DNA of 64,000 nucleotides, taken from contig LGRX02035315.1 of assembly GCA_001247695.2 (NCBI GenBank), forward strand, positions 1 to 64,000, given 5' to 3'. This document shows, piece by piece, positions 1 through 8,797 of the stretch. Position 1 is the first letter of the stretch. Each line of letters starts with the position of its first letter. The stretch is from Cymbomonas tetramitiformis. Its lineage: Eukaryota; Chlorophyta; Pyramimonadophyceae; Pyramimonadales; Pyramimonadaceae. A program made the position numbers and the translations under genes. The notes below the pieces were generated by a model. It saw nothing but the letters and a program-made list of their open reading frames with translations. It had not been told where the DNA came from and ran no database searches.

Positions 1-242
1 GGGGTGAGTGCGGGAAGAACCATAGCGAGCAAAGCATACACGCACACAGCATGCCGGGTAGCAAGGAGCTCGCCCAAATTTACACTGCAGGTCCGTTATG
101 GAAATGTTCCATGTTGGTGCTCGAGCACACGCAAGGCAAATTGAAATAATTCAGAGGGGGAACCCAGCTACAATGCACGAGGCTCCACCAAGGTTTCCCC
201 TACTTGCCCCACAACCCCTCAGCGGCTACGGCGGGCACCTAC

Positions 243-314
243 CAGTGTTCCAGCAAGGTCAGCGACCCCAGCTGCGCCGGCAGTGTCCCATTGATGCTAT
301 TGCCACTCACATCC
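243..314 (-). CDS. LRR exon 1
   Basis: 72 nt, open, with GT and AG borders. Variable residues: Ser3, Gly4, Ser6, Asn8, Gly9, Thr10, Ala13, Gly16, Ser17, and tail Glu-His-Trp at 22-24. The same peptide is encoded by exon 13, about 13 kb away. Confidence 0.75.
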
Positions 315-835
315 CTGCGCACGTGCAGCCCGGCCGCTCAGTGCCTCTCAGCATCAGAGAGAGAGAGAGAGTCAAGTTGGGGCACGCAGGGTTGGCCGTG
401 AGTCATCTCACCATCATCCCAGTGGATGTGAGAAGCATTCAGGAACTTCACAGCTGCATATCACACAGATGGAATGTACCCGGCCCGGGGGACATTTTGT
501 GCCTCTCGCACGGGCCGCATGGGGAAACTTTTCATCGGAAGCATCATTCAGGCAAGCGCGAGAGAGCCAGGGGAGAGACTGGTGGGAGGGGAGGGGGTGA
601 GTGCGGGAAGAACCATAGCGAGCAAAGCATACACGCACACAGCATGCCGGGTAGCAAGGAGCTCGCCCAGTTTTACACTGCAGGTCCATTATGGAAATGT
701 TCCATGTTGGTGCTCGAGCACACGCAAGGCAAATTGAAATAAATCAGAGGGGAAGCCCAGCTACAATGCACGAGGCTCCACCGAGGTTTCCCCTACTTGC
801 CCCACAACCCCTCAGCGGCTACGACGGGCACCTAC

Positions 836-907
836 CAGTACGTCAGCAAGGTCAGCGACCCCAGCTGCGCCGGCAGTGTCCCAGCAATGCTATTGCCACT
901 CACATCC
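836..907 (-). CDS. LRR exon 2
   Basis: 72 nt, open, splice borders intact. It differs from exon 1 by Ala8 and by the tail Thr-Tyr-Trp. Both changes lie in variable positions of the repeat. Confidence 0.75.
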
Positions 908-1430
908 CTGCGCACGTGCAGCCCAGCCGCTCAGCGCCTCTCAGCATCAGAGAGAGAGAGAGAGTCAAGTTGGGGCACGCAGGGTTGGCCGTGAGTCATC
1001 TCACCATCATCCCAGTGGATGTGAGAAGCATTCAGGAACTTCACAGCTGCACATCAGACAGATGGAATGTACCCGGCCCGGGGGACATTTTGTGCCTCTC
1101 TCGCACGGGCCGCATGGGGAAACTTTTCATCAGAAGCATCATTCGGGCAAGGGCGAGAGAGCCAGGGGAGAGACTGGTGGGAGGGGAGGGGGTGAGTGCG
1201 GGGAGAACCATAGTGAGCAAAGCACACACGCACACAGCATGCCGGGTAGCAAGGAGCTCGTCCAGTTTTACACTGCAGGTCCGTTATGAAAATGTTCCAT
1301 GTTGGTGCTCGAGCACACGCAAGGCAAATTGAACTAATTCACAGGGGAAACCCAGCTACAATGCACGAGGCTCCACCGAGGTTTCCCCTACTTGCCCCAC
1401 AACCCCTCAGCGGCTACGGCGGGCACCTAC

Positions 1431-1502
1431 AAGAATGTCAGCAAGGTCAACGACCCCAGCTGCGTCGGTAGTGCCCCAGTGATCTTATTGCCACTCACAT
1501 CC
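1431..1502 (-). CDS. LRR exon 3
   Basis: 72 nt, open. Variable residues are Lys6, Thr8, Ala10, Thr13 and tail Thr-Phe-Leu. With the next exon the tail gives LTFLDVSGN, a textbook plant LRR beta-strand signature. Confidence 0.78.
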
Positions 1503-2029
1503 CTGCGCACGTGCAGCCCGGCCGCTCAGCGCCTCTCAGCATCATAGAGAGAGAGAGAGAGAGTCAAGTTGGGGCACGCAGGGCTGGCCGTGAGTCATCT
1601 CACCATCATCCCAGTGGATGTGAGAAGCATTCAGGAACTGCACAGCTGCACATCGGACAGATGGAATGTACCCGGCCCGGGGGACATTTTGTGCCTCTCT
1701 CGCACGGGCCGCATGGGGAAACTTTTCATCAGAAGCATCATTCGGGCAAGGGCAAGAGAGCCAGGGGAGAGACTGGTGGGAGGGGAGGGGGTGAGTGCGG
1801 GGAGAACCATAGTGAGCAAAGCACACACGCACACAGCATGCCGGGTAGCAAGGAGCTCGTCCAGTTTTACACTGCAGGTCCGTTATGAAAATGTTCCATG
1901 TTGGTGCTCGAGCACACGCAAGGCAAATTGAACTAATTCACAGGGGAAACCCAGCTACAATGCACGAGGCTCCACCGAGGTTTCCCCTACGTGCCCCACA
2001 ACCCCTCAACGGCTACGGCGGGCACCTAC

Positions 2030-2101
2030 GAGTGTTTCAGCAAGGTCAGCGACCCCAGCTGCGTCGGCAGTGCCCCATTGATCTTATTGTCACTCACATT
2101 C
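2030..2101 (-). CDS. LRR exon 4
   Basis: 72 nt, open. Asn1 replaces Asp, with Asp4, Lys6, Asn8, Ala10, Thr13 and tail Lys-His-Ser. The acceptor reads GTGCAG here, and the exon starts GAATGTG. Confidence 0.75.
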
Positions 2102-2626
2102 CTGCACACGTGCAGCCCGGCCGCTCAGCGCCTCTCAGCATCATAGAGAGAGAGAGAGAGTCAAGTTGGGGCACGCAGGGCTGGCCGTGAGTCATCTCAC
2201 CATCATCCCAGTGGATGTGAGAAGCATTCAGGAACTTCACAACTGCACATCAGACAGATGGAATGTACCCGGCCCGGGGGACATTTTGTGCCTCTCTCGC
2301 ACGGGCCGCATGGGGAAACTTTTCATCAGAAGCATCATTCGGGCAAGGGCGAGAGAGCCAGGGGAGAGACTGGTGGGAGGGGAGGGGGTGAGTGCGGGGA
2401 GAACCATAGTGAGCAAAGCACACACGCACACAGCATGCCGGGTAGCAAGGAGCTCGTCCAGTTTTACACTGCAGGTCCGTTATGAAAATGTTCCATGTTG
2501 GTGCTCGAGCACACGCAAGGCAAATTGAACTAATTCACAGGGGAAACCCAGCTACAATGCACGAGGCTCCACCGAGGTTTCCCCTACTTGCCCCACAACC
2601 CCTCAGCGGCTACGGCGGGCACCTAC

Positions 2627-2698
2627 AAGAATGTCAGCAAGGTCAACAACCCCAGCTGCGTCGGCAGTGCCCTATTGATGTTATTGCCACTCACATCC
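2627..2698 (-). CDS. LRR exon 5
   Basis: 72 nt, open. Asn6, Asn8, Arg9 in place of the usual Gly, Ala10, Thr13, Leu17, tail Thr-Phe-Leu. Its (CT)n tract is the longest in block 1. Confidence 0.75.
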
Positions 2699-3233
2699 CT
2701 GCGCACGTGCAGCCCGGCCGCTCAGCGCCTCTCAGCATCATAGAGAGAGAGAGAGAGAGAGAGAGAGTCAAGTTGGGGCACGCAGGGCTGGCCGTGAGTC
2801 ATCTCACCATCATCCCAGTGGATGTGAGAAGCATTCAGGAACTTCACAACTGCACATCAGACAGATGGAATGTACCCGGCCCGGGGGACATTTTGTGCCT
2901 CTCTCGCACGGGCCGCATGGGGAAACTTTTCATCAGAAGCATCATTCGGGCAAGGGCGAGAGAGCCAGGGGAGAGACTGGTGGGAGGGGAGGGGGTGAGT
3001 GCGGGGAGTTCCATAGTGAGCAAAGCACACACGCACACAGCATGCCGGGTAGCAAGGAGCTCGTCCAGTTTTACACTGCAGGTCCGTTATGAAAATGTTC
3101 CATGTTGGTGCTCGAGCACACGCAAGGCAAATTGAACTAATTCACAGGGGAAACCCAGCTACAATGCACGAGGCTCCACCGAGGTTTCCCCTACGTGCCC
3201 CACAACCCCTCAACGGCTACGGCGGGCACCTAC

Positions 3234-3305
3234 GAGTGTTTCAGCAAGGTCAGCGACCCCAGCTGCGTCGGCAGTGCCCCATTGATCTTATTGTCACTCA
3301 CATTC
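3234..3305 (-). CDS. LRR exon 6
   Basis: 72 nt, open. It encodes the same peptide as exon 4 (Asn1, Asp4, Lys6, tail Lys-His-Ser), two units away. This fits recent duplication of a two-unit block. Confidence 0.75.
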
Positions 3306-3830
3306 CTGCGCACGTGCAGCCCGGCCGCTCAGCGCCTCTCAGCATCATAGAGAGAGAGAGAGAGTCAAGTTGGGGCACGCAGGGCTGGCCGTGAGTCATC
3401 TCACCATCATCCCAGTGGATGTGAGAAGCATTCAGGAACTTCACAACTGCACATCAGACAGATGGAATGTACCCGGCCCGGGGGACATTTTGTGCCTCTC
3501 TCGCACGGGCCGCATGGGGAAACTTTTCATCAGAAGCATCATTCGGGCAAGGGCGAGAGAGCCAGGGGAGAGACTGGTGGGAGGGGAGGGGGTGAGTGCG
3601 GGGAGAACCATAGTGAGCAAAGCACACACGCACACAGCATGCCGGGTAGCAAGGAGCTCGTCCAGTTTTACACTGCAGGTCCGTTATGAAAATGTTCCAT
3701 GTTGGTGCTCGAGCACACGCAAGGCAAATTGAACTAATTCACAGGGGAAACCCAGCTACAATGCACGAGGCTCCACCGAGGTTTCCCCTACTTGCCCCAC
3801 AACCCCTCAGCGGCTACGGCGGGCACCTAC

Positions 3831-3903
3831 AAGAATGTCAGCAAGGTCAACAACCCCAGCTGCGTCGGCAGTGCCCCATTGATGCTTATTGCCACTCACA
3901 TCC
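3831..3903 (-). CDS. LRR exon 7, 73 nt with +1 frameshift
   Basis: This copy has one extra base (GATGCTTATT where the others have GATGCTATT on the plus strand), making the exon 73 nt and shifting the frame after residue 5. The splice borders are intact. It is the only one of 27 copies with a length error, so it is either a dead cassette or an assembly error. Confidence 0.6.
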
Positions 3904-4430
3904 CTGCGCACGTGCAGCCCGGCCGCTCAGCGCCTCTCAGCATCATAGAGAGAGAGAGAGAGAGTCAAGTTGGGGCACGCAGGGCTGGCCGTGAGTCATC
4001 TCACCATCATCCCAGTGGATGTGAGAAGCATTCAGGAACTTCACAGCTGCACATCAGACAGATGGAATGTACCCGGCCCGGGGGACATTTTGTGCCTCTC
4101 TCGCACGGGCCGCATGGGGAAACTTTTCATCAGAAGCATCATTCGGGCAAGGGCGAGAGAGCCAGGGGAGAGACTGGTGGGAGGGGAGGGGGTGAGTGCG
4201 GGGAGAAACATAGTGAGCAAAGCACACACGCACACAGCATGCCGGGTAGCAAGGAGCTCGTCCAGTTTTACACTGCAGGTCCGTTATGAAAATGTTCCAT
4301 GTTGGTGCTCGAGCACACGCAAGGCAAATTGAACTAATTCACAGGGGAAACCCAGCTACAATGCACGAGGCTCCACCGAGGTTTCCCCTACGTGCCCCAC
4401 AACCCCTCAGCGGCTACGGCGGGCACCTAC

Positions 4431-4502
4431 GAGTGTTTCAGCAAGGTCAGCGACCCCAGCTGCGTCGGCAGTGACCCATCGATCCTATTGCCACTCACAT
4501 CC
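4431..4502 (-). CDS. LRR exon 8
   Basis: 72 nt, open. Arg6, Asp8, Ser10, Thr13, tail Lys-His-Ser. Exon 27 in block 4 encodes the same peptide, in line with segmental duplication between the blocks. Confidence 0.75.
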
Positions 4503-5031
4503 CTGCGCACGTGCAGCCCGGCCGCTCAGCGCCTCTCAGCATCATAGAGAGAGAGAGAGAGAGAGTCAAGTTGGGGCACGCAGGGCTGGCCGTGAGTCAT
4601 CTCACCATCATCCCAGTGGATGTGAGAAGCATTCAGGAACTTCACAACTGCACATCAGACAGATGGAATGTACCCGGCCCGGGGGACATTTTGTGCCTCT
4701 CTCGCACGGGCCGCATGGGGAAACTTTTCATCAGAAGCATCATTCGGGCAAGGGCGAGAGAGCCAGGGGAGAGACTGGTGGGAGGGGAGGGGGTGAGTGC
4801 GGGGAGTTCCATAGTGAGCAAAGCACACACGCACACAGCATGCCGGGTAGCAAGGAGCTCGTCCAGTTTTACACTGCAGGTCCGTTATGAAAATGTTCCA
4901 TGTTGGTGCTCGAGCACACGCAAGGCAAATTGAACTAATTCACAGGGGAAACCCAGCTACAATGCACGAGGCTCCACCGAGGTTTCCCCTACGTGCCCCA
5001 CAACCCCTCAACGGCTACGGCGGGCACCTAC

Positions 5032-5103
5032 GAGTGTTTCAGCAAGGTCAGCGACCCCAGCTGCGTCGGCAGTGCCCCAGTGATCCTATTGCCACTCACA
5101 TCC
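5032..5103 (-). CDS. LRR exon 9
   Basis: 72 nt, open. Arg6, Thr8, Ala10, Thr13, tail Lys-His-Ser. Against exon 8 it has three base differences in 72 nt, while the adjoining introns show about four in 528 nt by eye. Confidence 0.75.
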
Positions 5104-5632
5104 CTGCGCACGTGCAGCCCGGCCGCTCAGCGCCTCTCAGCATCATAGAGAGAGAGAGAGAGAGAGTCAAGTTGGGGCACGCAGGGCTGGCCGTGAGTCA
5201 TCTCACCATCATCCCAGTGGATGTGAGAAGCATTCAGGAACTTCACAACTGCACATCAGACAGATGGAATGTACCCGGCCCGGGGGACATTTTGTGCCTC
5301 TCTCGCACGGGCCGCATGGGGAAACTTTTCATCAGAAGCATCATTCGGGCAAGGGCGAGAGAGCCAGGGGAGAGACTGGTGGGAGGGGAGGGGGTGAGTG
5401 CGGGGAGAACCATAGTGAGCAAAGCACACACGCACACAGCATGCCGGGTAGCAAGGAGCTCGTCCAGTTTTACACTGCAGGTCCGTTATGAAAATGTTCC
5501 ATGTTGGTGCTCGAGCACACGCAAGGCAAATTGAACTAATTCACAGGGGAAACCCAGCTACAATGCACGAGGCTCCACCGAGGTTTCCCCTACTTGCCCC
5601 ACAACCCCTCAGCGGCTACGGCGGGCACCTAC

Positions 5633-5704
5633 AAGAATGTCAGCAAGGTCAACAACCCCAGCTGCGTCGGCAGTGCCCCATTAATGCTATTGCCACTCAC
5701 ATCC
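5633..5704 (-). CDS. LRR exon 10
   Basis: 72 nt, open. Ser6, Asn8, Ala10, Thr13, Leu17, tail Thr-Phe-Leu. It shares its peptide with exons 12, 22 and 26, the commonest module in the window. Against exon 9 I count nine base changes; seven of them change amino acids. Confidence 0.75.
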
Positions 5705-6032
5705 CTGCGCACGTGCAGCCCGGCCGCTCAGCGCCTCTCAGCATCATAGAGAGAGAGAGAGAGAGAGTCAAGTTGGGGCACGCAGGGCTGGCCGTGAGTC
5801 ATCTCACCATCATCCCGGTGGATGTGAGAAGCATTCGGGAACTTCACAGCTGCACATCGGACAGATGGAATGTACCCGGCCCGGGGGACATTTTGTGCCT
5901 CTCTCGCACGGGCCGTATGGAGTAACGTTTCATCGGAAGCATCATTCAGGCAAGGGCGAGAGAGCCAGGGGAGAGACTGGTGGGAGGGGAGGGGGTGAGT
6001 GCGGGAAGAAACATAGCGAGCAAAGCACACAC

Positions 6033-6321
6033 TGGACGGCATGAGATCGGCAAGCAAAAGCCAGCCCACCATCATCCCAATGGATGTGAGAAGCAAATCA
6101 AGAACAGGGCGAAGCCGTGACAAGATAACACAAACACATACATATTCCCAACCCAAATGCAAAGCAGCATGGAAAGATGATACGATGTGACCGATCGTCG
6201 CCAAACAATTGTTGGTCTCTGGGTTACGGAGTAAGCGGACCCTGCTGGCATGCCCCCCAGTGGCTCCCGGTCGATGGATGGGACCCGTTGGTCCATGGTT
6301 ATGTCATGAATGCAGTCACAC
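6033..6321. mobile_element. 289-bp insertion flanked by a 16-bp direct repeat
   Basis: The array unit is interrupted here. The 16 bases at 6,017-6,032 recur exactly at 6,322-6,337, and undisturbed units have only one copy, so this behaves like an insertion with a 16-bp target duplication. The insert has no poly-A tail and no visible terminal inverted repeats. It contains a stretch of about 27 bp resembling the unit itself (near 6,068-6,095). It could be a short retroposed fragment or template-switch repair. Confidence 0.5.
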
Positions 6322-6394
6322 CGAGCAAAGCACACACGCACACAGCATGCCGGGTAGCAAGGAGCTCGTCCAGTTTTACACTGCAGGTCCGTTA

Positions 6395-6955
6395 CAGTAA
6401 TCACTCACCAATAAGAAATAATAGCAATAAGAAACCAGCCAGCGTTTGGGGGGTCACAACTTGACGAAATTTGCTGGCTAGCTTTAATTTCTTAAGAAAT
6501 TGGCCAAAATAAGAAATCAAGGGGCTGGCTGGCTTGAATCATAGTGAAAGCTAGTTAAGAAATTTTGGCTGGATTATTTGGTGGGTTTACTCGATTTAAC
6601 AAGGATTTTGATGGTTATACACAATTTATCTCAATAAAAATATCATACAGACTATTGAATTTTTTCGAACGGAGGTGCAAACGCTGGCTTGTCGGCGAAA
6701 AGTGAGTTATCCAAACTAAAACTCCAGTACTAAAATTTTACTACTGTGGCCGTCGCTGAGTGCCAATTTCATGATAGCTGGCTGCCTCCTCCTTAAGTAA
6801 TAAGAATAAGAAATTGGCTGGCTGAGCTACGAAATCGGGATTTCTTATTCTTAGCAATTTCATAGGTCGCTGGCGCTGGCGGGGGGGGTCACAACTTGAC
6901 GAAATTCGCTGGCTGACCCCAAATTTAGGACTTTCTTATTGGTGAGTGATTACTG
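6395..6955. mobile_element. MITE with TA target duplication (Tc1/mariner type)
   Basis: The ends are perfect inverted repeats of 24 bp starting CAGTAATCACTCACC. They are flanked by TA at 6,393-6,394 and 6,956-6,957. No transposase ORF is present in 561 bp. Two direct copies of a GGGGGGTCACAACTTGACG-type segment lie near each end. The matching place beside the second PAT element (about 32,290) has no insertion and a single TA, so the insertion is proven by an empty site. Confidence 0.85.
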
Positions 6956-6968
6956 TATGGAAATGTTC

Positions 6969-7000
6969 CATTTCTCTTTTGCTCGAATCCTCATTTGCCA
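6969..7000 (-). repeat. PAT copy 1 terminal repeat B2
   Basis: 32 bp at the downstream end of the element, identical to B1 at 7,324-7,355. About 160 bp of non-coding element sequence separates it from A2. Confidence 0.8.
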
Positions 7001-7162
7001 AAGGCAGGCACTGCAATACATTTCATTAAAATGATTTTGTAAAGTGTTTCAAATGCATAAAGTGCTTTTTGAATGCTTTCTAAATTCTAGTTTTGATGAG
7101 ATGTCCTGACTGTCTGTGCACGTCACCAAAAGGAAAGAGTCCTCTGGGTCGGGAGCGGTGGG

Positions 7163-7355
7163 AAGAGCAAAAGGAACAGAGCTGAACAGGCGTGTCGCTT
7201 CGTGGCTACTTGTACATCCTGTTTGTGTCACGGAGCTACATGTGTCATTCGGCTCTACTGCAGCAGGAGTCACGGATTCTGAAAGTCTGAAACCACAAAA
7301 ATTCTGTTGCACTCCAATTTGAACATTTCTCTTTTGCTCGAATCCTCATTTGCCA
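7163..7355 (-). repeat. PAT copy 1 internal repeats A2 (7,163-7,324) and B1 (7,324-7,355)
   Basis: A2 is a nearly exact direct copy of the 162-bp upstream end (12,095-12,256), abutting B1. This A-B junction is what a circular intermediate of the element would contain, which explains how the split ends can be rebuilt after reverse transcription (known for PAT/DIRS elements). Confidence 0.8.
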
Positions 7356-7404
7356 TGAAACCAAAGATGAAACTGTGAGGCACACAAAAGAAATCTGATC
7401 TCTG

Positions 7405-8797
7405 TCACTGTGACCATGTTAACCAAGCGAAGTAGTAGTCCATGTCTGTGTCCCTCAGAGCTGTCGGGTCGATGTAGTGCTGCACTGCCGAAGAGAACTG
7501 TGACCAGCCTCCAAAGAAGCACACTTTCTCCATTGCAACACCCACAGCTCGAGCACACGTCGTGGCACCCTTCCGGGTGTTGTGTGCAGAAAAGTGACCC
7601 CCTTCCGGGGGTCTGCAGTCCAGCTCGCTGAGAGCCAGACCAATCCAGTCATTTGCCACTGAAGCCTTGAAGTTCTTCGGGTCCTCGGGTAGCAGCCAGT
7701 AGGCGTCAGGTTGAGTCTTCTCAGAACTGTTCCAAGCCGTGTCACGGTGGAACTCCCAGTGCTCGATCAGCTCCCTCAAAAGAGCCACCCCCTTCCAGGG
7801 GATGCACAGGCGTCTCTTCACCAGGTGATGCCGCCGTCCTTTCTCTTTTAGCAGCACCACCGAGAACTCACTGTCGCCACAATGAACGTGCTGCCGTGAC
7901 AACGAAGTCCCCGTGTCCGGTCTGCCGAAGGTCACGAAGGCAACAACCACGTAGGCGAAGGAAGGCTCGCAGTAGCCGCAGCTCCTCAGGCGATCTCGGA
8001 GTCAACCTCAACGCTGCTTCGTGCACACGTCGTACGTGTGCCGCCGGCAGCCACGTCCGCTGGGTCTCGATGTTCTCCTCCTGCACTGCCGGCTCCGCCT
8101 GCATGGTCGCCATACCCTTCACAGGTCAGGTCACAGAACGACCCTTCGCTGGTCCAGGAAACCGTAGGTCGTGGTAGTTGTTGATGGCAGACAGGTACGG
8201 CTGCAAGGAGGCCGACTTGATGCCTCCGTCCTTCAACAGAGAGGCGATGTACAGCAACACCGTCGCCTCCGATGCTGGCAGCCACGGCCGTTGGTGCTGC
8301 TCACAAAATAAAATGAAGCGCCGCGCCTTCGGTCCGTAGTTGCTCATCGTCGTGTCCAGCGGTGCTTTTCTTTGCATTGTCACTGCCAGTTCCGTGAGCC
8401 GGGAAGGTCCCAACTCACCCCTCCACCGCTCACAGAGTGAGCGCGTGAGGAAGCATTGTACAACACCACCGCGCTTGTACTCTTCGTAGTCGCCTCCGCT
8501 GATCCGCTCGATGTTCTCGCCGTCCGCGTCCGCTGCCTCGTCCGTCAGCTCTGACACGCTGTTGATGATTCTGAAGTTCTCCTCGGACAAGTCCAGTGTC
8601 TCCTCGTCGCCGTCGTCGTACACGTGCGCCTTCCCGTCCTCGTTGAACTCCTTCACCACACCCGGGTAGAAGCAGTCATCGTCCTTCCCGAACACCTCGA
8701 TTTTAGAGCCCACGGTCACCTTGCCAGCTGTCGTACTCGTAGCAGAGCTCCTTCGTACTTCAGCAGCGTAGTAACTCACGGGCGCGCCTCGATGAAG
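7405..8797 (-). pseudogene. Tudor-like domain plus tyrosine recombinase (PAT copy 1)
   Basis: The first part reads GSKIEVFGKDD...YPGVV...DDGDEETLDL, a Tudor/chromatin-reader-like barrel signature. It is followed by an acidic linker and a SAM-like recombinase N-domain (YGPKARRFILFCEQH...). The catalytic C-domain (7,405-7,950) shows HNTRKG and GGWSQF...QHYIDP, matching the H-x-x-R box and the nucleophilic Tyr of tyrosine recombinases. An in-frame TGA at 8,126-8,128 and a frameshift near 7,945 break it. Its role in the element is to insert the circular cDNA without an integrase. The Tudor-like part might bind histone tails or methylated proteins; that is inference. Confidence 0.75.

Larger units (their letters stand above)
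1..6394 (-). repeat. LRR-exon tandem array, block 1 (10 exons)
   Basis: Units of 593-607 bp repeat head to tail and continue past the left edge. Read on the minus strand, each unit carries a (CT)n tract, two CTGAG branch-point-like motifs, a GCGCAG acceptor, a 72-nt exon and a GTAGGTGCC donor. The exon has phase 2, so spliced exons join as ...xx|G GAT GTG... and give a continuous series of 24-residue repeats. For the exon entries I number residues 1-24 from the first full codon: DVSGN is 1-5, LP is 11-12, QLG is 14-16, and 22-24 are the last three. Residues 21-24 plus 1-2 of the next module complete the LxxLxV strand. Units 3-10 mostly alternate between a tail of Thr-Phe-Leu and one of Lys-His-Ser, so a dimer of about 1.2 kb is the higher-order unit. 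The last unit is broken by an insertion at 6,033-6,321 and a MITE at 6,395. Confidence 0.85.

Noticed and set aside
1..6394. CRISPR-like or ordinary centromeric satellite
   Set aside because: The unit is about 600 bp with no spacer pattern. Exact 72-nt open exons with splice signals are not expected in a plain satellite.
7049..7322. ORFs in the PAT A/B repeats (87 and 68 codons)
   Set aside because: They lie in the non-coding split direct repeats and recur only because the repeats are copied.
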